Assembly: GCA_963723745.1 (NCBI GenBank)
Contig: CAVRRZ010000005.1
Span: forward strand, 682,001-746,000
Reading direction: 5' to 3'
DNA: 64,000 nt
From: CAVRRZ01 sp963723745
Lineage (GTDB): Bacteria > Actinomycetota > Actinomycetes > Mycobacteriales > Geodermatophilaceae
The notes beneath the pieces were generated by a model, which worked only from the letters and a program-made list of their open reading frames with translations, searched no databases and was not told the DNA's origin. The position numbers and the translations under genes are program-made. This document shows positions 54,467-63,431 of the stretch, one piece after another; positions within the stretch are counted from its first letter, which is position 1; each line of letters begins with the position of its first letter.

Positions 54467-55183
54467 ATGACCGAGCCGCACCGGATCGCTGAGGACCCGG
54501 CCGCCGGCACCCCTGCCCCAGCGGTGGGCCCCGCGACGGCAGCGACTCCCGACGACGCCCCGGTGCCCACCCTCCTGGCCGTCTCCTGGCAGCAGGCGGA
54601 GGCGCAGCTCTACCCGGCCGTGACCCAACGTCCGGACCTCTACCAGCGCATCGTCGTGCTGGTCCGCCGGACGGTGGACCGGTTGCGCGAGGCCGGCCCG
54701 TCCACCAGCGCCCTGCTCGCGGCCGCCGACCGCGGAGCCGCACTGGTGGCGGACGTGGTGGATGAGACCGGGATGAGCGCCGCCGAACTCGACCTCGACC
54801 TGGTCGCCCGTGCCGCGCTCGCCATGCGGCACCGCGAGGTACGGGGCGAGCAGACGCTCCTGCGTCGTCTCCGACTGCTCGCCGAGGCCCGTCAGGCCGG
54901 GCAGGAGTGGGCGGTCCTCGAGGAGAGCGGGCACTTCGACGGCGACCCGTTCCTGCCCTACCACCGGCTGGAGGTGGAGGTGGCGACCGGCCGCGCCCTC
55001 CTGGTGTCGGCCGTCCCGGACGAGGACTTCCACCACGTCCACCACAGCGTGACGGCGGCGCGGCTGGACCTGGACAGCGGCGGTGTCGTGCAGGAGAGCC
55101 CGCCGCCGGCCCCCGTCGCGACGTTCCCCGACGCGGAAGCCCGCGAGGCACGGGCGCGTGTCCTGAAAGTGTCAGCGCGATGA
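54467..55183 (+). CDS. Hypothetical protein of the nitrogen cluster
   Basis: 238 residues. A Pro/Ala-rich leader is followed by a helical part (SWQQAEAQLYPAVTQRPDLY, RIVVLVRRTVDRLREAGPS), a middle with MRHREVRGEQTLLRRLRLLA, and a C-terminus with HFDGDPFLPYHRLEVEVATG and DEDFHHVHHSVTAARLDLD. The closely spaced His could bind metal. ATG 54467 has GAGGGG 8 bases upstream. I recognise no family. Divergent from carbamate kinase. Confidence 0.6.
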   Translation: MTEPHRIAEDPAAGTPAPAVGPATAATPDDAPVPTLLAVSWQQAEAQLYPAVTQRPDLYQRIVVLVRRTVDRLREAGPSTSALLAAADRGAALVADVVDETGMSAAELDLDLVARAALAMRHREVRGEQTLLRRLRLLAEARQAGQEWAVLEESGHFDGDPFLPYHRLEVEVATGRALLVSAVPDEDFHHVHHSVTAARLDLDSGGVVQESPPPAPVATFPDAEAREARARVLKVSAR

Positions 55184-55225
55184 CCTGGCCGCAGGGGCTT
55201 GACAGAGGGCGGACGCGCCCGGAGT

Positions 55226-55241
55226 GTTTCCTTTAGTAAAC
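55226..55241 (+). promoter_or_regulatory. Inverted repeat GTTTcctttagtAAAC
   Basis: GTTT and AAAC ends with partial internal symmetry, 40 bases upstream of the radical SAM start. Its minus-strand form GTTTACTAAAGGAAAC shares GTTTAC with the site at 57922. AT-rich in a GC-rich setting, so it stands out as a promoter or operator element. Confidence 0.4.
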
Positions 55242-55281
55242 GCGCGCCCCCGGCGTGCGACCGCTCGGAGGAAGGCTTCGC

Positions 55282-56461
55282 ATGACTGCCACCGCAGACG
55301 CCGTCACGACAGCGCCCGGTCCCGCGCTGTCGGCCGAGGAGCTGGCCCGGCTGCTGACCGCGGTGCAGAGCTCGGGTCTGCGGGTGGAGGTCCCGCTCGA
55401 CGCTCGAGCCGGCGGTGCGGGCCCGGCGGACGCCGGGATGCTCTACATCGAGGGCGTGCCGACGACCGTCCCGACCAGCGCCTCCTACGTGGCCGACTCG
55501 CCGTACGCCTTGCGCGGTGAGGACGACGGCAGCTGGGGGATCTACCGCGAGGGCGAGCGCCTGGCCGGTGCAGCGCTGGCGCCACGGCCGAAGTACTACG
55601 ACCTGACCACCGCCGACGGCATCCCCTACTCGCAAGATCGCGCTGCTGCACCTGGACTCGATGGCCAGCACGGTGCTGCAGACCTGCGCCTACTGGGGCA
55701 ACGACGACCAGTGCGCGTTCTGCGGCATCGGCGTCACCCTGGCCGCCGGGCGCACGATCGCGAAGAAGACCCCGGCGATGCTCGCCGAGGTGGCTGTCGC
55801 GGCCCGCGACCTCGACGGCGCCGTGGACGCCACGCTGACCACCGGCAGCACGGCCACCCCCGACCGGGGCGCGATGTACGTGGCCCGCTGCGGCGCGGCG
55901 GTGAAGGAGGCCGCCGGGCTGCCGGTGCAGGTGCAGTTCGAGCCGCCGGCCGACCTCGACGTGATCGACCGGGTCGCCGACCTCGGCATCGACTCGGTCG
56001 GCATCCACGTCGAGAGCTTCGACCCCGCCGTCCTGGCCCGTGTCGCGCCGGGCAAGGCCCGCTGGGGCATCGAGGCCTACTTCGGTGCCTGGGAGCGGGC
56101 CGTCGCCGCGTTCGGCCCGGGGCAGGTCTCCACCTACGTCATCCTCGGCATGGGCGAGGACCTCGACGTCACCGTCGAGGGCTGCAAGCGGGCCATCGAC
56201 CTGGGCGTCTACCCGTTCGTCGTCCCGCTGCGGCCGGTGCCCGGCAGCCTCATGGAGGACCTGCTGCCCCCGCCGCGGGAGGTCGTCGAGTCCGTGTACC
56301 GCAAGGTCGTGCCCTACCTGGCTCAGAAGGGCATGTCCGCCGCCGGGGTCGCTGCCGGCTGCGCGCGGTGCCAGGCCTGCTCGGGCCTCGGCGCCTTCGA
56401 GCGGATGGACGGTGGGATCAGTGACGGACGTCCGTCTCTCCCGCTCTTCACCGCCCACTGA
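55282..56461 (+). CDS. MSMEG_0568-family radical SAM protein, one frameshift
   Basis: About 390 residues. The cluster-binding motif is TCAYWGNDDQCAFCGIG, which spaces Cys as C-x8-C-x2-C rather than the common C-x3-C-x2-C. A second Cys group is at the C-terminus (GCARCQACSGLGAFERMDGG). Between them are IHVESFDPAVLARVAPGKAR and VILGMGEDLDVTVEGCKRAI. An extra base near 55632 splits the frame. ATG 55282 has GGAGGAAGG upstream. The family belongs to Nit1C-type clusters; its reaction is unknown. Confidence 0.82.
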
Positions 56462-56909
56462 GGAGGCGCTCGCCTGCCGGCCCGTCGACGGGCCGGCGGA
56501 GCTCGTCGAGCACTTCGCGATCCGCCGCTCGGTGTTCTCGGCCGAGCAGGGGCTCTTTCCCGGCGACGACCGGGACGAGCACGACGAGGACCCCGCGACC
56601 GTGCACGTCCTCGGCTTCGTCCACGGGCGGCCGGCGGGCACGGTGCGCCTCTATCCACTGACCGGCTCGATCTGGAAGGGCGACCGCCTCGCGGTGCTGC
56701 CCGAGCACCGGAGCTCGCACATCGGGAGGCCGCTGGTACGCCTCGCGGTCGCCCTCGCCGGCGCGCGAGGCGGCAGCCGGATGGAGGCGCTGGTGCAGGC
56801 CCCGAACGTGCGGTTCTTCGTCCACCTGGGCTGGTCATCCGACGGGGAGCCGGCCGACCACCTCGGCGTGCTGCACCAGCGGATGACGATCCCGCTGGTG
56901 CAGTGGTGA
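56421..56909 (+). CDS. MSMEG_0567/Sll0786-family N-acetyltransferase
   Basis: A 162-residue GNAT protein: ELVEHFAIRRSVFSAEQGLF, VLGFVHGRPAGTVRLYPLTG, then WKGDRLAVLPEHRSSHIGRP as acetyl-CoA loop, and VQAPNVRFFVHLGWSSDGEP. GTG 56421 starts inside the end of the radical SAM gene (41-base overlap), a tight coupling usual for these two families. It probably modifies a product of the radical SAM enzyme. The frame is intact. Confidence 0.8.
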   Translation: MTDVRLSRSSPPTEEALACRPVDGPAELVEHFAIRRSVFSAEQGLFPGDDRDEHDEDPATVHVLGFVHGRPAGTVRLYPLTGSIWKGDRLAVLPEHRSSHIGRPLVRLAVALAGARGGSRMEALVQAPNVRFFVHLGWSSDGEPADHLGVLHQRMTIPLVQW

Positions 56910-56935
56910 GCGTCATCGCACCGCCGCGCGAGGGT

Positions 56936-57884
56936 TCAGCGCCGCAGGTTCGTCACACCCTCGGTCGTCAGGTCGAACACGGTCACCTGCTCGCCGGACC
57001 GCCGGAGCCGGACCTGCCCGCTGCGGTCGAGGGTCCCGAGCGGCTGCGCGGTCAGACCCCGCGCGCGGAAACCCGCCAGGCAGCTCTCGACCCGCTCGGC
57101 GGGGCAGGTCAGCAGAAAGGCGAACGCCGGGAAGCAGCCCAGCCAGTCCGCGACGGCCACCCCGGCCGGAACCGGCAGGACGTCGAGGTCGACGGTCACG
57201 CCGAGGCGCTGCGGCTCCAGCAGCATCGCCAGCGACCCCACCAGGCCCGCCATGCTGACGTCCTTCGCCGCCACCGCGGCGCCGCTCGCCGCCAGATCGG
57301 CCAGCAGCCGCACGTCGCCGGCCATCCGGTCGCCGCGCGCCTCGAAGGACGGGAAGAACGGGAAGTCCGGCCGCATCCTCCCGTCCAGGCAGCACCCGAG
57401 CACGAGGACCTGGCCCTGCCGCGGCGTGGGTGGCCGAGAGCACCCGCTCGGCCCGGCCGACGCCGAACGCGGACAGCGCCGGAGGGCCGTCGGTTCGAGT
57501 CAGGTGGCCGCCCACGATGGGGACGTCGTAGAGCTCGGCCGCCCAGTGCATGCCGCGCAGGACCTCCCGGGCGACCTCCTCGGGCCCGACCACCGTGTCG
57601 AGCAGGGCGACCGGGCGCGCGCCCATGGCGGCGAGGTCGTTCACGTTGGCCAGGACGGCGGCGATGCCCGCGCCGTAGGGGTCGGCGGCCACGAACGCCG
57701 GCAGGATCGCCTCACCGCCGACCACGACCTGACCGACCCCCTCCGGCAGGACGGCGCCGTCGTCCCCCGGTCCCGCGTACCAGTCACCGCCGCCGAGCAC
57801 CTCGGCGACCAGGCCGATGTCGGCCTTGGCGCGGACGCCCGGCAGGGAGCGCAGGTGGTCGGCGAGGCCCACCAGGTCGGACAC
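56936..57884 (-). CDS. Sll0787-family AIR-synthase-like ATPase, one frameshift
   Basis: About 315 residues of the PurM/HypE/ThiL fold. GTG 57884 has AGGAGG 5 bases upstream. Parts are DIGLVAEVLGGGDWYAGPGD, ILPAFVAADPYGAGIAAVLA and NVNDLAAMGARPVALLDTVV, the metal/ATP binding start, and LAASGAAVAAKDVSMAGLVG in the second domain after a break near 57420. Family relatives activate amides or thio-acids with ATP. It is convergent with the acetyltransferase and divergent from the phosphosulfolactate synthase gene. Confidence 0.8.
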
Positions 57885-57922
57885 GGGCGCCTCCTGTGCA
57901 TCGGTTCGGCGGGGAAAGGCTG

Positions 57923-57936
57923 TTTACGATGGTGAA
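57923..57936. promoter_or_regulatory. Candidate operator TTTACGATGGTGAA
   Basis: An inverted repeat of the form TTnACnATnGTnAA, 39 bases from the AIR-synthase-like start and overlapping the first possible start codon of the next gene. The GATGGTGAA core resembles sites at 54433 and 49895. It would suit a repressor of both divergent units. Confidence 0.4.
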
Positions 57937-58712
57937 TGCCATGCCGAGCTTCCTCACGCTGCCACAGCGCACGTCGAAGCCGCGCCGCCGGGGTATCACC
58001 CACGTCCTGGACAAGGGGCTGCCCGTCGCTGCGGTGCGGGACCTGCTCGACGTCTGCGGCGCCTACGTCGACGTCTGGAAGCTGGGGTGGGGCACCGCCT
58101 ACCTCGACCCGGGGCTCCCGGAGAAGCTGCGCGTGCTGGACGGCCACGGCGTACTGGCCTGCGCGGGCGGAACGTTGCTCGAGGTGGCCTGGCACCAGGG
58201 CGCGGTCGAGCCCTACCTGGACTGGGCCGCCGAGGTGGGGCTTCCCGTGCGTCGAGGTGTCCTGCGGCGCGGCCGCGATGACCCCGGAGGAGAAGCGGGC
58301 CATCGTTGCGGCCGCGGCCGAGCGGTTCATCGTCTTCGGCGAGGTCGGCGCCAAAGATCCCGCCGTCGAGGTCCGCGCGGCGCACTGGGCGGCCGAGGCG
58401 GCCGCGGACCTCGCCGCGGGGGCGACCTGGGTGGTGACGGAGGGTCGGGAGAGCGGCACGGTCGGGTTGTTCGACCCGTCCGGCACGGTGCGCACCGACG
58501 TCGTCGACGCGGTGGTCGGGTCGGTCGGGATCGACACCACGGTCTTCGAGGCCCCGCGCAAGGAGCAGCAGGCCTGGCTGATCCGCCGCTTCGGCCCGGA
58601 CGTCAACCTGGGCAACGTCCTCCCGTCGGACGCGCTCGGTCTGGAGGCGCTGCGGCTGGGCCTGCGGGCCGACACCTTCGCGGTCGTCCCCGACCCGGTG
58701 CGCCCCCGATGA
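57929..58712 (+). CDS. comA: Phosphosulfolactate synthase-like protein (ComA/XcbA family), one frameshift
   Basis: About 260 residues of a TIM barrel: RRRGITHVLDKGLPVAAVRD, CGAYVDVWKLGWGTAYLDPG, CAGGTLLEVAWHQGAVEPYL, then after an extra base near 58255 VSCGAAAMTPEEKRAIVAAA and TWVVTEGRESGTVGLFDPSG. The family adds sulfite to phosphoenolpyruvate, the first step of coenzyme M synthesis. The start is ATG 57929 (GGAAAGG 9 bases upstream) or ATG 57941. It is the first gene of a six-gene overlapping operon. Some homologues have unknown substrates. Confidence 0.8.
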
Positions 58713-59607
58713 GCACCGTTCCCGAGCGCTACCGCGAGGTGTCGGTCACCGACGTCGACGTGCCGCTGGAGTCCGGGCCGCTGCGCGATCTGCTGACCTC
58801 CCGGCCGGTCTACCGGCGCAGCGAGTACATGGTGGTGCGCCGGGCCGGGCAGGCCGCGCTCGTCCGGCTGCACCGCGGCCCCGAGACCGGGCTGTTCGCG
58901 CGGCTGGAGGACGTCGAGCTGCTGGCCGGCCCGGCCGAGACCGTCTACCTGCACCGCCCCGACCTGGACACCGGCGTGCCCACCGCACTGCTCGCCGCCG
59001 CAGCCGAGGCGCCCGGCGCCCGGTGCGTGGTGGTCGAGGGCTCCTACGGGCACGTCAGCTTCGTGCTCGACCCCGCGCCGGTCCGGCTGCACGTCCTCGA
59101 CGTCGTCCCGCCGCGGCCGGCCAAGCTGCTCGACCAGCTGCAGCGGGTGCTGGAGACCGCCGACGACCTGCCCGGGGTGGAGCTCGTGCCGCACGTCGTC
59201 GAGCTGGCCGACCTGCTGCCCGACCAGCCGGACGGGCACCTACCTGCTGCCCTGTCGCGGTGGCGGCATGGACGTGCCCGGCACCGGCGTCGCCTACCTC
59301 GACGAGGTGCCCGCCGCGCGCGGACTGGACACTGCTGGGCTGCGCCCGCTCCCGGCAGATCCACGACTTCCTCTACGACGGCCCGGTGCGCCAGATCGAC
59401 ATGTGTCCCCGCACCCTCGCCGCTCGGGCCGGCGTGCCCACCGGCGAGGTGCTGGTGACCAAGTGCTGCCTGTTCGAGGACCGCAACGAGATCGACGGCC
59501 GCACCGTCGTCACCCCGTGGGGAGCCTCGTTCGGGCAGCTGCGCGAGGCACTGACCACCGCCGTCCACCTCGCCACCGCCCCCGAGCCGTCGGACCGACG
59601 GTCGTGA
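58709..59607 (+). CDS. Unknown protein in the ComA-like operon, frameshifts
   Basis: About 298 residues: SVTDVDVPLESGPLRDLLTS, then YMVVRRAGQAALVRLHRGPE, VVVEGSYGHVSFVLDPAPVR and, after breaks near 59235 and 59325, FLYDGPVRQIDMCPRTLAAR and EVLVTKCCLFEDRNEIDGRT with WGASFGQLREALTTAV. The Cys-Cys pair and conserved acidic residues could be catalytic. No family recognised. ATG 58709 overlaps the previous stop. It may supply a missing step of the pathway. Confidence 0.65.
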
Positions 59608-60955
59608 GCGGTGCACGCATCGCCGACTCCGCGATGTACGCCCACCTGTGGGGCACGCCCGCGGTCCGCGCGGTGTTCGACGAGCGCGGCCGGCTGCAGG
59701 CCTGGCTGGAGGTGCTCGCCGCGCTCGCGCGGGCGCAGGCCGCCGAAGGGCTCGTTCCCGAGGCCGCCGCTCGGCAGATCACCGAACGCGCCCGCGTGGA
59801 CCTGCTGGACCTGGACCTGGTCGCCGCCCAGACCCGCGCCACCGGTCACTGCACCCTCGGCCTGATCCGTGCGCTGGGCGAGGTGCTGCCCGCCGACGTG
59901 CATCGCCACGTCTACGTCGGAGCGACCGTGCAGGACCTCACCGACACCTGGACGTCGCTGGCCCTGCGCTCCGTGCTCGGCGAGGTGCGGCGCGACCTGC
60001 TGCGCGCGGAGAACTCCGCTGCTGGAGCTGGCCGAGCGGCACCGCGACACGCTCATGGCGGGCCGCACGCACGGCCAGCCGGGGGCGCCGATCACGTTCG
60101 GCTGGAAGGCGGCTTCCTGGGCCGACGAGCTCCGCCGGCACCTCGACCGGCTCCGCGAGGGCGCGCCCCGGTGGCTGGTCGGCCAGCTCGGCGGCGGCGT
60201 CGGCACGCTCGCCGGCCAGGGACCGGACGGGCTGGCGGTGCGGGCGCCGGTTCTGCGCCGAGCTCGGGCTCGCCGACCCCGGCATCTCGTGGCTCACCGC
60301 CCGCGACCGGGTCGCCGAGGTGGGCGCGGCGCTGGCGATGGTCACCGGCACCCTGGCGCGGATCGGCAACGAGGTGTTCGAGCTGCAGCGCCCCGAGACT
60401 CGGCGAGCTGCGCGAACCGGTCCCCGACGGGCGTGGTGGGCAGCATCACCATGCCGCACAAGCGCAACCCCGAGCGCAGCGAGCACCTGGACACCCTCGC
60501 CCGCCTCGTCCGCGCCTCGGCCGCGGTGCTGATGGAAGGCATGGCCGGCGCGCACGAGCGGGACGGGCGCAGCTGGAAGGCCGAATGGGTCGCCCTGCCC
60601 GAGGTCTGCCTGCTCACCGCGACGGCGTGCGCGATGGCCGCCGACCTGCTCGCCGGCCTGGAGGTCGACGCCGCGGCGATGCGCCGGAACCTGGACGACT
60701 ACACCGGCAGCGAGGGCGTGCTGCGAGCCGCTCACCGAGCGCCTGGGCAAACACGCGGCGCAGGAAGCCCTGCAGGTCGCGCTCGCCGAGGGCCGCCGTG
60801 CGGGGCGGCCGATGGCCGATGCGCTCGTCGACGCCGGCCTGCTCGGCGCGCAGGAGGTCGACGCGTTGTCGCCCGACCCGGGCGCGGCCGGCGCGATGGT
60901 CGACCTGGTCGTGGCGCGCGCCCGCGCGGCGCGGGCGGCGGAGGGCGGGACGTGA
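59604..60955 (+). CDS. Aspartase/fumarase-superfamily lyase (XcbB-like), frameshifts
   Basis: About 450 residues resembling adenylosuccinate lyase and 3-carboxymuconate cycloisomerase. The superfamily parts are ATVQDLTDTWTSLALRSVL, MAGRTHGQPGAPITFGWKAA and the signature GSITMPHKRNPERSE with the catalytic Ser loop. Four extra bases (near 60017, 60250, 60400 and 60727) interrupt it. In bacterial coenzyme M synthesis a lyase of this superfamily (XcbB) removes phosphate from phosphosulfolactate. GTG 59604 overlaps the previous stop. Confidence 0.78.
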
Positions 60956-61920
60956 CGCCCCCGCGCACCGGCGACGGCGTCGGCTCCCTGGCCCTGCTGC
61001 CCACCCCGCTGACGCCCACGCCCCGGCTGGCGGCCGCTCTCGGGCTGGCCGGACCGCTCTGGGTGAAGCGCGACGACCTCACCGGTTTCGCCGTCGCCGG
61101 CAACAAGGCGCGGCAGCTCGAGCTCCTGGTCGCCGATGCCCGGGCGCGCGACGCCGACGTCCTGGTCACCGGTGGCACGCCGGGCTCCAACTTCGTCCAG
61201 GCGGCCGCCGCGGCCGCCGCCTGGGCAGGGCTGCGCTGCGTCCTGGTGCTCGCCGGCCGCCCCGTCCCCCTGACCGCGCACCCGAACCTGGCCGCAGCCA
61301 GCGCCTGGGGCGCCGAGGTGCGGTTCACCGGTGACGCCGACCGGAACACCGTGGACGCGGAGCTGCCCCGGGTCGCAGCCGAGCTCGCCGGCGCCGGGTG
61401 CCGGCCCTATGTCATGCCGCGAGGCGGCGCGAGCCCGGTCGGCGCGGAGGGCTACCGGCTCGCGGTCGACGAGGTGCTCGCCCAGCTCGACGGGCGGGCG
61501 CCGGTCGTCGTCGTCGCCACCGGCGCCGGCGGCACCCTCGCCGGCCTGGTCGCGGGCAACGTCGCGCGCGGACGTCCGCTGCGCATCGTGGGCGCCTCGG
61601 TGAGCCGCCCCCCGGACGAGGTCACCGGCCGGGTGCTCGAACTCGCCGGCCAGGTCGCCGACCGGCGCGGGGAGCCCGCGCCGGTCGCCTCCGACGTCGA
61701 ACTCGTGGACGCCCGGGGGCCCGGGCACGGCCTGCCCTCACCCCCCGGCGACGCCGCCGCCGCGCTCGCCCTGCGCGCCGCCGGGCTGGTACTCGACCCG
61801 GTCTACACCGCCAAGGCACTGGCCGCGTTGCCCGCCGCCGCCGGAGGACAGCCGGCGCTGTTCTGGCACACCGGCGGCCTGCTCGACGCCGTCGCCGGAC
61901 TGATGGGAGAACGCACGTGA
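60952..61920 (+). CDS. PLP-dependent D-cysteine desulfhydrase/ACC deaminase-like enzyme
   Basis: A 322-residue fold-type II PLP enzyme. The PLP Lys is in GFAVAGNKARQLELLVADAR, phosphate binding is probably in VATGAGGTLAGLVAGNVARG, and GGTPGSNFVQAAAAAAAWAG and FWHTGGLLDAVAGL complete the pattern. The same family member is found in bacterial coenzyme M clusters. GTG 60952 overlaps the lyase stop by 4 bases. The substrate may be a cysteate-like sulfonate (inference). The frame is intact. Confidence 0.82.
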   Translation: MTPPRTGDGVGSLALLPTPLTPTPRLAAALGLAGPLWVKRDDLTGFAVAGNKARQLELLVADARARDADVLVTGGTPGSNFVQAAAAAAAWAGLRCVLVLAGRPVPLTAHPNLAAASAWGAEVRFTGDADRNTVDAELPRVAAELAGAGCRPYVMPRGGASPVGAEGYRLAVDEVLAQLDGRAPVVVVATGAGGTLAGLVAGNVARGRPLRIVGASVSRPPDEVTGRVLELAGQVADRRGEPAPVASDVELVDARGPGHGLPSPPGDAAAALALRAAGLVLDPVYTAKALAALPAAAGGQPALFWHTGGLLDAVAGLMGERT

Positions 61921-63431
61921 CCGCCGGACACCGGCTCGGACCACCGCAGGAAGGGCCGGCCCCGGAGCTGGTCGAGTCCGGCTTCCACCTGGAGAACGCC
62001 GACGCCCCGCTGCTGCACGCCGGGCTGAACCGCGCCGACCTGGCGCACGTGCTCGACCTGCACGCCCGCGGCGTGGTGCCCGAGGAGCCGGCCCGCCGGC
62101 TGCTGCACCTGCTGCTGGAGGCCGACCGCACCACGGCCGAGGAGTTCCCGTACGACCCGGCGTTCGGCGAGCCCTACAACAGCCGGGAGCGCCACTTCGT
62201 CTCCCAGCTGGGCAACGACGCCGGCTGGCTGCACGCCGGGCGCCCACGACGGGAGGCCGTGCGCATCGCCCTGCGCCTGCACCTGCGGTCCCAGGTGGTG
62301 GACCTCATCGCCGCCGGCGCGGCGCTGGCGGACTCCCTGGCCCGGACGGCCGCGGAGCACAGCCGCACGTGGATGCCCGACCAGACCTACCTGCAGCACG
62401 CCCAGCCCTCGACGTTCGGGCACTACCTGCTCTCGTTCGCCTACCCGGTGCTGCGCGACGTGCGCCGTCTGGTCGACGTGCTGGCCTGGGTCAACGCCAG
62501 CCCCGGGGGCGCCGGCTGCGTGAACGGCAGCCGACTGCTCGACGACCGCGGGCCGGTGGCGGAGATGCTCGGCTTCGACAGCGTCATCGAGCACACCCGT
62601 GACGCGATGTGGCAGACCGACGGCCTGGTCGACGTGCTCGCCGTCGCCGCCAGCCTCGTGGGGACCCAGAGCAAGCTCGCCGAGGACCTGGAGATCTGGG
62701 CCTCCAGCGAGTTCGACTACGTCACCCTCGCCGACGGCTACAGCCGCTCCAGCGTGCTCATGCCGCAGAAGCGCAACCCGTACGCGCTGTCGATCATCCG
62801 GGGCGCCTCGGGCACCCTGATCGGCCGGGTCAGCGGCTTCCTCGCCGTCGTCAAGACCCCCTCGGCCCGCAGCGACAACCTCATCTACGCCTACGGCGAG
62901 GTACCACGCGCCCTGGACCTGGCGCTGCGCACCACCCGGTTGACCGACGGGGTGGCGCGGACCCTGCAGGTCAACACCGCCCGGATGTGGGCCGCCCTCG
63001 AGTCGGGCTTCAGCCAGGCGACCGACCTGGCCGAGTACGTCATGCAGACCTGCGACGTCGACTACCGCACCGCCTACCAGGTGGTCGGGGTCGCCGTCCG
63101 CCGGGCCAACGCGGCCGGACTGCGGGGCGTCGACCTCGACGGGGAGATGCTCGACGAGGCCGCCCGGGAGTGCACCGGCGGGCCGATCGGGCTGGCCGGC
63201 CGCGACCTGACCGAGATCCTCGATCCCCGGCACATCGTCGAGACCCGGACCGCCGCCGGCGGTGCGGCTCCCCCCGTGGTCGAAGGGATGGCCGCGTCCT
63301 GCCGGGCGCAGGCACAGGAACTGAGCGCGCTCGCCGAGCACCGGCGAGAAGCCTTCCAGGCGGCGGACCGCCGTCTGCTCGCCACCGCCGGGGCGCTGGC
63401 CGCCGGCGCCCACCAGGAGGAACTCCGATGA
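61917..63431 (+). CDS. Argininosuccinate lyase-like protein (XcbC-like)
   Basis: A 504-residue aspartase/fumarase lyase: HFVSQLGNDAGWLHAGRPRR, MPDQTYLQHAQPSTFGHYLL as the His region, VNASPGGAGCVNGSRLLDDR and the signature YSRSSVLMPQKRNPYALSII. It resembles argininosuccinate lyase, but no arginine genes are near. In coenzyme M synthesis a second such lyase (XcbC) adds ammonia to sulfoacrylate to give cysteate. GTG 61917 overlaps the previous stop (GTGA). The frame is intact. Confidence 0.82.
   Translation: MTAGHRLGPPQEGPAPELVESGFHLENADAPLLHAGLNRADLAHVLDLHARGVVPEEPARRLLHLLLEADRTTAEEFPYDPAFGEPYNSRERHFVSQLGNDAGWLHAGRPRREAVRIALRLHLRSQVVDLIAAGAALADSLARTAAEHSRTWMPDQTYLQHAQPSTFGHYLLSFAYPVLRDVRRLVDVLAWVNASPGGAGCVNGSRLLDDRGPVAEMLGFDSVIEHTRDAMWQTDGLVDVLAVAASLVGTQSKLAEDLEIWASSEFDYVTLADGYSRSSVLMPQKRNPYALSIIRGASGTLIGRVSGFLAVVKTPSARSDNLIYAYGEVPRALDLALRTTRLTDGVARTLQVNTARMWAALESGFSQATDLAEYVMQTCDVDYRTAYQVVGVAVRRANAAGLRGVDLDGEMLDEAARECTGGPIGLAGRDLTEILDPRHIVETRTAAGGAAPPVVEGMAASCRAQAQELSALAEHRREAFQAADRRLLATAGALAAGAHQEELR

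Noticed and set aside
61917..63431. True arginine-biosynthesis argininosuccinate lyase
   Set aside because: No arginine genes are nearby and it is embedded in an overlapping operon with ComA-like and PLP enzymes, so another substrate is more likely.
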